Shown here: one piece after another, positions 53,225 through 61,786 of the stretch
How positions within the stretch are numbered: the stretch's first letter is position 1
How the letters are laid out: every line of letters starts with the position of its first letter
Source of the DNA: Litorisediminicola beolgyonensis
GTDB lineage: Bacteria > Pseudomonadota > Alphaproteobacteria > Rhodobacterales > Rhodobacteraceae
Direction: 5' to 3'
DNA: 64,000 nucleotides
Assembly: GCF_042679605.1 (NCBI RefSeq)
Contig: NZ_JBHTMU010000003.1
Location: 62,001-126,000, forward strand
The notes under the pieces: model-generated
Databases searched by the model: none
Told to the model about the DNA's origin: nothing
The model's input: only the letters and a program-made list of their open reading frames with translations
Program-made: the position numbers and the translations under genes

Positions 53225-54793
53225 TCATTCCATCTCGATCGTGCCGGGCGGTTTCGAGGTGATGTCGTAGAACACCCGGTTGATGCCCTTGACCTCGTTG
53301 ATGATCCGCGTGGCGGTCTCGCCGAGGAACTCATGACTGAAGGGGTAGTAATCCGCGGTCATGCCGTCGACGCTGGTCACGGCGCGGAGCGCACAGGCGT
53401 AGTCGTAGGTCCGCCCGTCGCCCATCACGCCGACGGTGCGCACCGGCAGGATCGCCGCGAAGGCCTGCCAGATCTCGTCATAGAGCCCGTGCTTCCGGAT
53501 CTGGTCGATATAGACCGCATCCGCCCGGCGCAGGATTTCGAGCTTCTCGCGGGTGATCTCGCCCGGGCAGCGGATCGCGAGGCCGGGTCCGGGGAAAGGG
53601 TGGCGGCCGATGAAGCTGTCGGGCAGGCCCAGTTCGCGACCGAGCGCGCGGACCTCGTCCTTGAAGAGCTCGCGCAGTGGCTCGACGAGCTTGAGGCCCA
53701 TCTTCTCGGGCAGGCCGCCCACGTTGTGATGCGACTTGATCGTGACCGAGGGCCCGCCCGAGAAGCTGACGCTCTCGATCACATCCGGGTAGAGCGTGCC
53801 CTGCGCCAGGAACGCCGCGCCCTCGATCTGGTCGGCGTATTTCTGGAACACGTCGATGAAGAGCCGCCCGATGATCTTGCGCTTGGTCTCGGGGTCCGAG
53901 ACGCCGTCGAGCTCGCCCAGGAACAGCTCCTGCTCCTCGGCATGGATGACCTGCAGGTTCATATGATCGCGGAACATCGCCACCACCTCCTGCGCCTCGT
54001 TCATACGCAGAAGCCCGTGATCGACGAAGACGCAGGTGAGCTGGTCGCCCACGGCCTCGTGGATCAGCGCCGCGGCGACCGAGCTATCGACACCCCCCGA
54101 GAGCGCGCAGATGACCTTGGCATCGCCGACCTGTTCGCGGATCTTCTGGACCGCTTCCTCGCGATAGGCGCCCATCGTCCAGTCGCCGCCGAAGCCCGCG
54201 TCGCGCACGAAATTGGCGTAGAGCGTGGCGCCGTTCGGCGTGTGTTGCACCTCGGGGTGGAACTGCACCGCGTAGAAGCGGCGCTCTAGATCGGCGGTGA
54301 TCGCGAAAGGCGCGCCGGGTGAGGTGCCGTAGACCGCGAAGCCGGGCGCGATCTCGGCCACATGGTCGCCATGGCTCATCCAGACCTGCTCGCGGCCCGA
54401 TCCGTCGAGGAACCAGCCGTTCAGAAGGTCGATGCGGTCCTCGGACGGGCTGACATGCGCGCGCCCGAACTCCGAGGTGCCCTCGCCACCGACGACGCGC
54501 CCGCCCAGGTCCTGCATCATCACCTGCTGGCCGTAGCAGATCCCGAGGATTGGCACGCCCAGATCGTAGACGCTTTTCGGCGGCCGCGGGCTGCCCTCGC
54601 GGGTCACGCTGTCGGGCCCGCCCGAGAAAATCACCGCCTTCGGCGCGAACTCCGCGAGGAAGGCGTCGGTAACGTTCTGATAGGGATGGATCTCGCAATA
54701 GACCCCGAGCTCGCGCAGACGCCGCGCGATAAGCTGCGTCACCTGGGAGCCGAAATCGATGATGAGGAGGCGGTCATGCTGGGCGTCGGTCAT
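53225..54793 (-). CDS. guaA: GMP synthase (glutamine-hydrolysing)
   Basis: 522 residues. N-terminal class-I glutaminase with catalytic Cys in GICYGQQVMM and His/Glu near FHPEVQHTP; the ATP pyrophosphatase domain has the SGGVDSS P-loop; the C-terminal dimerisation part ends in PPGTIEME. It converts XMP to GMP using glutamine and ATP. The ATG at 54793 (MTDAQHDRLLIIDFGSQ) matches family starts; a longer frame upstream was rejected. Confidence 0.96.
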   Translation of the reverse strand: MTDAQHDRLLIIDFGSQVTQLIARRLRELGVYCEIHPYQNVTDAFLAEFAPKAVIFSGGPDSVTREGSPRPPKSVYDLGVPILGICYGQQVMMQDLGGRVVGGEGTSEFGRAHVSPSEDRIDLLNGWFLDGSGREQVWMSHGDHVAEIAPGFAVYGTSPGAPFAITADLERRFYAVQFHPEVQHTPNGATLYANFVRDAGFGGDWTMGAYREEAVQKIREQVGDAKVICALSGGVDSSVAAALIHEAVGDQLTCVFVDHGLLRMNEAQEVVAMFRDHMNLQVIHAEEQELFLGELDGVSDPETKRKIIGRLFIDVFQKYADQIEGAAFLAQGTLYPDVIESVSFSGGPSVTIKSHHNVGGLPEKMGLKLVEPLRELFKDEVRALGRELGLPDSFIGRHPFPGPGLAIRCPGEITREKLEILRRADAVYIDQIRKHGLYDEIWQAFAAILPVRTVGVMGDGRTYDYACALRAVTSVDGMTADYYPFSHEFLGETATRIINEVKGINRVFYDITSKPPGTIEME

Positions 54794-54867
54794 GCGCTTG
54801 CCAGTAGCGCCAAGGCCGGGATGGTGCAAGAGAGGGTGCAGGGTGCGGCTGATGAGGACGGCTCCAG

Positions 54868-55542
54868 CTACTTGCCGAGTTCTCGCTCGCAATCCTTCCC
54901 GTAGTTCCGAATGCATTCGCAAACTCGATCGACGGCCTCCGCCGCTTCGGTGCTTCCATCTTCTAGAAGCTGTTCATGAACGTCTCTGCACTGGGGAAGG
55001 TTCTCGATCACAGGGTCGGGGTTCTCGATCCAGCTATATGCCCAATCGCAGGCGTCCGTTGCATCACTGGCCAAACCGTCGCCGCCTCCGGGATCCAGCT
55101 CATCCAGATCGCGGAGCGTGTCACAGGCGTCCTTGATTTCCAGAGCGGTCACGATGACGACAACAGCCGCACCGACGATCGGGGCGCTTTGCGAGGGAAT
55201 CGATACGAAGGAACGTTCGATGCTTCGCACCAATCGCGTACGACCGCGATTGGACACGCGACGCAGCTTGGATGCGGAAGGTTTCTGTTTCCGCAAAGAA
55301 TTCAGGTCTCGTTCTAGCTTCAGATTCTGAACTTTCAGGTCTGCAAAGTCTTTTCTCGTGACCACTGAGGCCGTGCTCACCAGCCTGTTCGCAGCCGACA
55401 CCATTGCGGCAGACGCCCAGGGCAGGGTGAAGCTGGCGATATTCCAGACCAGCAGGAACGCGGCCAGCACGGACCAGAAAATCACGGTCTTCGTGACGCG
55501 CAGGACGACCCTCACACTCCAGCGGAGGATGCCTCGGATCAT
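54868..55542 (-). CDS. Membrane protein with coiled coil and Cys-rich end, partner of the ankyrin protein
   Basis: 224 residues. A basic N-terminus (MIRGILRWSVRVVLRVTK) leads into a long hydrophobic region (about 18-55), then a predicted coiled coil (about 65-90, heptad-like LKVQNLKLERDLNSLRKQK), a second hydrophobic segment (about 123-140) and a C-terminal part with six Cys. The ATG overlaps the stop of the ankyrin protein gene (ATGA), so both are made together. No known family was recognised. Base composition is visibly lower in GC than the flanks. Confidence 0.6.
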   Translation of the reverse strand: MIRGILRWSVRVVLRVTKTVIFWSVLAAFLLVWNIASFTLPWASAAMVSAANRLVSTASVVTRKDFADLKVQNLKLERDLNSLRKQKPSASKLRRVSNRGRTRLVRSIERSFVSIPSQSAPIVGAAVVVIVTALEIKDACDTLRDLDELDPGGGDGLASDATDACDWAYSWIENPDPVIENLPQCRDVHEQLLEDGSTEAAEAVDRVCECIRNYGKDCERELGK

Positions 55543-56399
55543 TTGCCAGTCTCCTCTGCGTCCGACCGGCCGCAAAGAGCGAGTGTCTGCTGATAGATCC
55601 TCTCGACCCGAGGATGCTCCCTGAGGCGGGTATTGTCGCCAAGGTTTTCGACGAAGGTTCGACCGTCATCGTCTGTCGAACACAAGCTGCCATTGGGGAA
55701 GCGGCGTGTCTTGTAGTCCTCTGCAAGCAGGAAAAGTGCCTCGGGGGCGGTGTTCATTCGCGCGGCGATCGCGATTGCGGGCGCTTCGTCCTCGTTCTTG
55801 TCGCCTGCACCGGCGCCCGCCCGCAGCAAGCTCTCAATCACATCGAGATCGGGCCTTTCGGTCCGCAGCGCCTCGTGCAGCGCCATCCATCCGTCGTTGT
55901 CCAGGCGATCTGCGGCAGCGCCGCTGGCCGCAAGCGCGTCGATGCCATGGTGGCCGACACCTGTGCCATGGGCAGCGGCACTGTGGATCGCGGTTGCGCC
56001 GTTCTTGCCGTAGAGGTCGGCGTCGGCGCCGCTCGCGAGGAGGACCAGCAGGATGGGCAATCCGTCCGTGCGACGTGCGGCGATATGGACCGCGGTGTCT
56101 GCGCAGAAGCTTCCGAAATCGCACTCGTCGGGGCCGACCCGAGCATCGAGATCGGCTCCTGCGACGGCAAGGGCCGCGATCACGGCCGGATCGACTGCGT
56201 GCTCTGCCGCGATGTGCAAAGCTTGGCGGCCATCCTCGAAGGTGGTGTCAGCAAGCGCGGGCGTTTCGAACAGGCACCCCGCAACAAGGGTGGCGCCTGC
56301 GGTTTTCCAGAATGCGGCGTCGTCGAAATCTTCGCATTCGTCGGCCTGAACGGCCGCGGCGCAAAACAGGATCGGCGCCGCAAGACTAATAAACTTCAT
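55539..56399 (-). CDS. Exported ankyrin-repeat protein
   Basis: 286 residues from MKFISLAAP. A signal peptide ends near AVQADEC (about residue 20). Four or so ankyrin-like repeats follow, with the consensus pieces GRQALHIAAEHAVDP, DTAVHIAARRTDG, GATAIHSAAAHG and DGWMALHEALRTERPD. The C-terminal part is rich in charged residues. Ankyrin repeats bind proteins, so it is probably a periplasmic adaptor or inhibitor that works with its coupled membrane partner. Function unknown; lower GC than neighbours. Confidence 0.72.
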   Translation of the reverse strand: MKFISLAAPILFCAAAVQADECEDFDDAAFWKTAGATLVAGCLFETPALADTTFEDGRQALHIAAEHAVDPAVIAALAVAGADLDARVGPDECDFGSFCADTAVHIAARRTDGLPILLVLLASGADADLYGKNGATAIHSAAAHGTGVGHHGIDALAASGAAADRLDNDGWMALHEALRTERPDLDVIESLLRAGAGAGDKNEDEAPAIAIAARMNTAPEALFLLAEDYKTRRFPNGSLCSTDDDGRTFVENLGDNTRLREHPRVERIYQQTLALCGRSDAEETGK

Positions 56400-56589
56400 A
56401 TTGGGAATGTTCACTTCGCACGTCTTCGATACCTGATCTTTCAAAGGAAGCGCGGCGCGGTCAAGCCGCCAAGCCTTCTCGCTCCGACATGTCGCTTTCC
56501 CCCCGGATGCGCCGCAAACGGGACACGCACTTGGTCCCGCGCGGCGTTATCTGGTCGGTAACGGGCGCGCGAAGCGCCCTGCGTGAGCA

Positions 56590-58164
56590 ATGGGATCGGT
56601 CGACATGGACGAGCAGGTGACGGAGCGGGCAGGGCGCAGGCGCGGACGGACCGGGGGCGGCGGTGCCGCCAGGCGGGCGGAGCGCACGAGCACCGCGATC
56701 GAGGCCGCGCGCTACATCACCCGCAACGTGCCCAATCTCGATATCCTGCATGACGAGGCGCTCGAGATCATCGAGGCCAATGCCGAGACCATCCTCTGGG
56801 AAATCGGCGTCAATTTCGTCAACAACCCCGCGGCGCTCGCGCGCTGGAAAGACGCGGGCGCCGAGATCGACGGCGAGCGCGTCCACATCCCGCGGGGCCT
56901 CGCGCGCCAGCTCTGCGCGACCGCGCCCCGGACCTTCACCCAGCATGCCCGCAATCCCGAGCGCTCGGTCGAGATGGGCGGACGCAACCTCGTCTTGGCG
57001 CCGGTCTACGGCCCGCCCTTCGTCCACGACGCCGTCTCCGGGCGGCGCTACGCGACCATCGAGGATTTCCGCAACTTCGTGAAGCTCGGCCACATGTCGC
57101 CCTGGCTGCACCATTCCGGCGGCACGGTCTGCGAGCCGACCGACGTCCCCGTGAACAAGCGCCATCTCGACATGCTGATGGCGCATATGACGCTGACCGA
57201 CAGGCCCTTCATGGGCTCGGTGACCGAGCCCAGCCGGGCGCAGGACAGCGTCGAGATGTGCGAGATCCTCTTCGGCAAGGAGTTCGTGGCGGAAAACACC
57301 GTGCTGACGAGCCTCGTCAACATCAACTCGCCGCTGACCTTCGACGACACCATGATGGGCGCGCTCGAGACCTATGCCGCGGCGAACCAGGCCTCGATCG
57401 TGTCGCCCTTCATCGTCGGCGGCGCGATGGCGCCGGTCTCGGTCGCGGGCACGCTCACCCAGGTCGCCGCCGAGACGCTGGCGGGCGTGGCCTATTCTCA
57501 GCTCGTGCGCGCCGGTGCGCCGGTCATCATGGGGGCCTTCGTGACCTCCATCGACATGAACTCGGGCGCGCCGACCTTCGGCACGCCGGAAGCGGCGCAG
57601 GTGACCTACGGCACTGGGCAACTCGCCCGGCGGCTCGGGCTGCCCTACCGCTCGGCGGGCGCGTTCTGCGGCTCGAAGCTGCCCGACGCGCAGGCCGCCT
57701 ACGAGAGCGCGAACTCGCTCAACATGGGTCTGCTCGCGGGCGTGAACTTCATGCTGCATGCCTGCGGCTGGCTCGAAGGCGGGCTCGTGGCCTCCTACGA
57801 AAAGTTCGTGATGGATGCCGACCAACTCGGCGCGCTGCACAAGCTCGCCGCCGGGATCGACATGTCCGAGGAAGCGCAGGCGATGGACGCCATCCGCGAG
57901 GTCGGCCCGGGCGGGCATTACCTCGGCTGCGCACATACCCAGCGCAACTTCAAGACCGCGTTCTGGCGCTCGCGCCTTCTCGATTACAAGCCCTACGAGA
58001 CCTGGTCCGAAGAGGGCGCCCGCGACACCGTCGCGCTGGCCTCGGTCAAGGTGCGGCAGATGCTCGAGAGCTACTCCGCGCCCGCGATGGACCCCGGAAC
58101 CCGCGAGGCGCTCGACGCCTACGTGGCCGAGAAAAAAGCCTCGATGCCCGACGCCTTCTCCTGA
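56590..58164 (+). CDS. Trimethylamine methyltransferase (MttB) family protein, non-pyrrolysine
   Basis: 524 residues without an in-frame amber codon, so it is of the non-pyrrolysine MttB branch (related to MtgB, glycine-betaine:corrinoid methyltransferase). A TIM-barrel fold is suggested by the spacing of strands. Motifs include EIGVNFVNNPAALARWKDAGAEIDGERV and the C-terminal CGWLEGGLVASYEKFVMDADQL. Members transfer a methyl group from a quaternary amine to a corrinoid protein. No corrinoid protein or reductive activator is adjacent. A shorter start at 56605 is possible. The 190 bases upstream hold no gene. Confidence 0.85.
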   Translation: MGSVDMDEQVTERAGRRRGRTGGGGAARRAERTSTAIEAARYITRNVPNLDILHDEALEIIEANAETILWEIGVNFVNNPAALARWKDAGAEIDGERVHIPRGLARQLCATAPRTFTQHARNPERSVEMGGRNLVLAPVYGPPFVHDAVSGRRYATIEDFRNFVKLGHMSPWLHHSGGTVCEPTDVPVNKRHLDMLMAHMTLTDRPFMGSVTEPSRAQDSVEMCEILFGKEFVAENTVLTSLVNINSPLTFDDTMMGALETYAAANQASIVSPFIVGGAMAPVSVAGTLTQVAAETLAGVAYSQLVRAGAPVIMGAFVTSIDMNSGAPTFGTPEAAQVTYGTGQLARRLGLPYRSAGAFCGSKLPDAQAAYESANSLNMGLLAGVNFMLHACGWLEGGLVASYEKFVMDADQLGALHKLAAGIDMSEEAQAMDAIREVGPGGHYLGCAHTQRNFKTAFWRSRLLDYKPYETWSEEGARDTVALASVKVRQMLESYSAPAMDPGTREALDAYVAEKKASMPDAFS

Positions 58165-58187
58165 GGCGAACTCCCCGAGGCCGGTCT

Positions 58188-58493
58188 TCAGGCCGCGAGC
58201 GCGGGGCGCTCGGCGCGTGCCTTGATCAGCCGCGCCTCGCCCATCATCGCGGCCAGCACTTCGACATGGCGACTGACGGTGTAGGACGCGCAGCCCAGGC
58301 GGCGCGCGTCATCGAGCGCGGCTTCGATCTCGGTCAGGCGCGCCAGAGCCTCGGGCGTGCCGGGCAGTCCTGCGGAGCGCAGGGCACGCGGCAGATGCAC
58401 CGCGCGGCGGTATTCGTCGGCGCCGATCCGGGCGGCGCGAATCAACAGGCGCGGGCGGCGAAGCGAGGCGAGGTGACGGGCGAGATCGGTCAT
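58188..58493 (-). CDS. DUF6477 family protein
   Basis: 101 residues from MTDLARHLASLRRPRLLIRAAR. A soluble helical protein with the conserved LRRPRLLIRAARIGADEYRR segment that defines DUF6477, common in Rhodobacteraceae. No catalytic motif is seen. It is divergent from the DUF6456 gene, with a 237-base AT-rich region between; such pairing may mean shared control. Function unknown. Confidence 0.7.
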   Translation of the reverse strand: MTDLARHLASLRRPRLLIRAARIGADEYRRAVHLPRALRSAGLPGTPEALARLTEIEAALDDARRLGCASYTVSRHVEVLAAMMGEARLIKARAERPALAA

Positions 58494-58631
58494 GTCGAGC
58501 ACTCCAGCTATGCGGTGATGCGACAAGAATGGCACAACCAGTAAGGGTGTTGCGATTCCGGAAACAATCGCGAACGCAGAATTAAATACGATTTATCAAT
58601 AACAAGGCACTGTTTCCTCAGAGTCTGCGCA

Positions 58632-58646
58632 TTAACGAACAGGTAA
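58632..58646. promoter_or_regulatory. CtrA-like box with nearby GANTC site in the divergent region
   Basis: TTAA-CGAACAG-GTAA (58632-58646) matches the CtrA pattern TTAA-N7-TTAA except one base. A GAGTC (CcrM/GANTC) lies at 58621-58625. The surrounding 237-base region (58494-58730) is clearly AT-richer than average and contains no gene. The match is suggestive only. Confidence 0.3.
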
Positions 58647-58730
58647 CCAATGCAACTTTAGGCTGTTTCCGGGCGGCATGGGCCGGGGAACCGATCGCTG
58701 TCCGTTTTGGGGAAACACAGGGGAACTTGA

Positions 58731-59822
58731 ATGTCGCTCACCGGCTTCGACCGGGTCGGAGCGGCGCTTCCGGATTGGGTTCCGGACGCCGCCCGCCTGT
58801 ATCTTGCGCACACTGAAAACGGCCTGTCTCTGAGGGCCCTCGCACGCCGCACCGGCCAGCACCCATCGACGGTGCTGCGCCAGGTCCGGCGTCTCGAAGG
58901 TCTTCGAGACGATCCTCTCGTCGACGCCGCCCTGAAGCGGCTCGGCGCGCTTCAAACCGTCCGGCCGCCGCGTCCGGACATGCCGCAAGACCGGATAGGA
59001 GATGCCATGAGCCCGACCACCTCTGCCGCCGCGACCGAGACCGCACCGCCAGTGCCCGAGACCGCGAGCCTCGGGCACGAGGAGCAGCGCGTCCTGCGCC
59101 GCCTCTGCGAGACCGGCGCGGTTTTGGCCGTGGCGGCGGATATGGACAAGGCAGTGGTGGTGCGCGACAGCGCGGGCGGCAGCCTGCGCACCGCGGTGGT
59201 GGCAAGCCCCGTGGCGCAGGCGCTGGCGCTCAAGGGCTGGATCGGCTGCGACGCGCCCGGTCGCATCTCGCGCTACCGGATCACCGGGACCGGACGGCAG
59301 GCCCTGGCGGGCATGATCGGCGCGCAGGAAAGCCGCGCGCGGGGATTGGCCGAGGCGGGGGCCGCGTTCCGGCATGCCGGTGCGGATGGGGACTGCGATG
59401 CAGAGGCCGGGCGCAAGACCCGCTTCGCTCTCGCCGACAGCCCGCTTGCGGCCCTCGCACGCCGCCGCGACCGCGACGGCACGCCGTTTCTGGCCGAAGC
59501 GCTGGTCTCGGCGGGGGAGCGCCTGCGCGAGGATTACGAGCTGGCTCAGATGACCGACGCGGCGCTTGCCTCGGCGACGGGAGGCGCCGCGCTGCGCGGA
59601 GCGAGCGCCGCCAAGGCGCGGCTTGAACAGGCGCTTGCCGATCTCGGGCCGGGCCTGTCGGATGTCGCGTTGCGGTGCTGCTGCCAGCTCGAAGGGCTGG
59701 AGACCGCCGAAAGGCGGCTCGGCTGGTCGGCGCGCTCGGGCAAAGTCGTGCTCCGCATCGCGCTCCAGCGGCTGCGCCGCCATTACGAGCGGCTGGGCGA
59801 CAAGGGGGCGATGATTGGCTGA
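58731..59822 (+). CDS. DUF6456 protein with N-terminal helix-turn-helix
   Basis: 363 residues. The N-terminus holds a helix-turn-helix (GLSLRALARRTGQHPSTVLRQVRRLE, about residues 28-53). A middle region (about 85-200) has a winged-helix-like segment (EEQRVLRRLCETGAVLAV) and a low-complexity linker. The C-terminal DUF6456 domain (about 245-355) ends with a second helix-turn-helix-like segment (CCQLEGLETAERRLGW, SGKVVLRIALQRLRRHY). It is likely a DNA-binding regulator of Rhodobacterales; its targets are unknown. The ATG follows CAGGGGAAC. Confidence 0.75.
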   Translation: MSLTGFDRVGAALPDWVPDAARLYLAHTENGLSLRALARRTGQHPSTVLRQVRRLEGLRDDPLVDAALKRLGALQTVRPPRPDMPQDRIGDAMSPTTSAAATETAPPVPETASLGHEEQRVLRRLCETGAVLAVAADMDKAVVVRDSAGGSLRTAVVASPVAQALALKGWIGCDAPGRISRYRITGTGRQALAGMIGAQESRARGLAEAGAAFRHAGADGDCDAEAGRKTRFALADSPLAALARRRDRDGTPFLAEALVSAGERLREDYELAQMTDAALASATGGAALRGASAAKARLEQALADLGPGLSDVALRCCCQLEGLETAERRLGWSARSGKVVLRIALQRLRRHYERLGDKGAMIG

Positions 59823-59831
59823 GCGGGGCGG

Positions 59832-60554
59832 TCAGCCGCCCACCAGCCAGCCGACCGCATAGGCCACGCCCGCGCAGAGCCCGCCCACGGCCAGTGTTTC
59901 GCCGAGCGCGCGCCGGGCGGTCTCGCCGGTCGCGCGGCGCCGCACGAGACCCAGAAGCGCCAGCGCGGCGAAGGTCGCGACGAGCGACAGCCGGGTCGAC
60001 AGCGCATCCGCCTCGCGCAGGATGTAGGGCAGAAGCGGGATCGTCCCGAAGCCGACGAAGGCGGCAAAGGTGATGAGGCCGTTGGTGGCGGGGCCGTCGG
60101 CCTCGGGGTCGCTCGGGCCGAGACGCTCGGCCAGAAGCAGCTCGACCGACAGATCCGGCGCGCGGGCCATGGCCTCGGCCAGCGCCGCGGCGTCCTCGGC
60201 ATTGAGCCCGCGCTGCCGGAACAGCGCCTCGAGCCCTGCCGCAGCCTCGCCATCGCGCACGGCGAGCCTGGCGCAGAGCTTCTTCCGCTCCCGAGCATAA
60301 AGCTGCCCCTTGGAGCGGGCCGAGAGGAACTCGCCCATGCCCATCGACACGGCGTCGGCGAAGAGATTGGCGAGCCCGAAGACCAGGACCGCGAGGCCGC
60401 CGATCTGGGCAGCACCTTCGGCCGAGGCCCCGGCGAACCCTGCGACGATGGCGAAGGTGGTGACGATGCCGTCATTGCCGCCGTAGATGATCGGCTTGAG
60501 GTAGCGCTGGACGCCGGAGAGCCTGTCTCCGGGATCGGTCAGTGTGTCGCTCAT
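59832..60554 (-). CDS. VIT/CCC1 family transporter
   Basis: 240 residues. Start MSDTLTDPGDRLSGVQRYL; then hydrophobic helices with GGNDGIVTTFAIVAGFAGAS and FADAVSMGMGEFLSARS, the VIT1/CCC1 signature of proteins moving iron or manganese. A cytoplasmic helical segment (ARERKKLCARLAVRDGEAAAGLEALF) carries Glu residues typical of the metal-binding loop. It ends nine bases from the convergent DUF6456 gene. The plus-strand lipA lies divergently upstream. Confidence 0.88.
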   Translation of the reverse strand: MSDTLTDPGDRLSGVQRYLKPIIYGGNDGIVTTFAIVAGFAGASAEGAAQIGGLAVLVFGLANLFADAVSMGMGEFLSARSKGQLYARERKKLCARLAVRDGEAAAGLEALFRQRGLNAEDAAALAEAMARAPDLSVELLLAERLGPSDPEADGPATNGLITFAAFVGFGTIPLLPYILREADALSTRLSLVATFAALALLGLVRRRATGETARRALGETLAVGGLCAGVAYAVGWLVGG

Positions 60555-60741
60555 CTCCGGGATCTCCTGCCGTCGGGTGAGGAGGCAGTATAAATGCGGC
60601 CGCAGGGGACGAAAGCTGGGGCGCGGTCCGCGCGCTATCCTCCCGCCGCAACGCCGCCATGACCCCGGCGCCACTGGCAAATCCGGTCGGAACGCCCTAA
60701 CCTTAGGCAAACGCACCACGGAACGCCGGGAGACCCGCTCG

Positions 60742-61692
60742 ATGCGCGATTTGAAGATCCCGGGCCAGCGCCACCCCGAAAAGGCGCACCGGCCCGACAA
60801 TACCCAGCCGAAGAAACCGGACTGGATCCGCGTCAAGGCGCCGGGCGGCAAGGGCTATGCCGAGACCCGCAAGATCATGCGCGAGCACAACCTCGCCACG
60901 GTCTGCGAAGAGGCGGGCTGCCCCAATGTCGGCGAATGCTGGAGCCAGGGGCACGCCACCATGATGATCATGGGCGAGATCTGCACCCGAGGCTGCACTT
61001 TCTGCAATGTCGCCACGGGGCGCCCCGACGCGCTCGATCTCTTCGAGCCCGGCCGGGTCGCCGACGCGGTAAAGAAGCTCGGTCTCAACCACGTCGTCAT
61101 CACCTCGGTCGACCGCGACGATCTCGAGGATGGCGGCGCCGAGCATTTCGCCCAGACGATCCGTGCCATCCGCCACCGCGCGCCGGGCACGACGATCGAG
61201 ATCCTGACGCCTGATTTCCTGAAATGCACGCCCGAGGTGCTGGAGACGGTGGTCGCGGCGAAGCCCGATGTCTTCAACCACAATCTCGAGACGGTGCCGG
61301 GCCTCTATCCCGGTGTCCGTCCGGGCGCGCGCTATTTCCATTCGCTGCGGCTGTTGCAGCGCGTGAAGGAACTCGACCCGTCGATCTTCACGAAGTCCGG
61401 CATCATGGTCGGTCTCGGCGAGGACCGTCCCGCGGTGCACCAGGTGATGGACGACATGCGCGCGGCGGATGTCGATTTCCTGACCATCGGGCAATACCTG
61501 CAGCCGACGCCGAAGCACCACCGGGTCGATCGGTTCGTGACGCCCGAGGAGTTCGCGGGCTACGAGAAAGCGGCCTGGGGCAAGGGCTTCCTGATGGTCT
61601 CGGCCACGCCCCTGACCCGGTCGAGCTACCACGCGGGCGACGATTTCGCCCGGCTCCGCGCGGCGCGCGAGGCGAAGCTCGCCAGCGCTTGA
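60742..61692 (+). CDS. lipA: Lipoyl synthase
   Basis: 316 residues. The auxiliary cluster motif CEEAGCPNVGEC and the radical-SAM motif CTRGCTFC are both present, as is the C-terminal Ser ligand (LTRSSYHAG). LipA inserts two sulfurs into octanoyl groups of lipoyl domains. The ATG at 60742 (MRDLKIPGQRHPEKAH) agrees with family starts. Longer in-frame sequence upstream overlaps the divergent VIT gene and was rejected. Confidence 0.96.
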   Translation: MRDLKIPGQRHPEKAHRPDNTQPKKPDWIRVKAPGGKGYAETRKIMREHNLATVCEEAGCPNVGECWSQGHATMMIMGEICTRGCTFCNVATGRPDALDLFEPGRVADAVKKLGLNHVVITSVDRDDLEDGGAEHFAQTIRAIRHRAPGTTIEILTPDFLKCTPEVLETVVAAKPDVFNHNLETVPGLYPGVRPGARYFHSLRLLQRVKELDPSIFTKSGIMVGLGEDRPAVHQVMDDMRAADVDFLTIGQYLQPTPKHHRVDRFVTPEEFAGYEKAAWGKGFLMVSATPLTRSSYHAGDDFARLRAAREAKLASA

Positions 61693-61750
61693 GACTGGCC
61701 GGGGGGGGGAAGGGGGCCCCTCTTGGCCCTCGGCCAATTCACCCCCGGCG

Positions 61751-61771
61751 GTATTTGGAAAAAGAAGAAGC
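61751..61771 (+). repeat. 21-bp dispersed intergenic repeat, copy 3
   Basis: Identical to copies 1 and 2. It lies between lipA (stop at 61692) and trpF, ending 15 bases before the trpF ATG, so it should be in the trpF leader. It follows TTGGCC-CTC-GGCCAA, a small hairpin near 61722-61736. Confidence 0.8.
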
Positions 61772-61786
61772 ATAGGGGTGCGGCGC

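Noticed and set aside
56590..58164. Possible pyrrolysine-type trimethylamine methyltransferase
   Set aside because: There is no in-frame TAG; the frame is continuous and no pyl genes are present.
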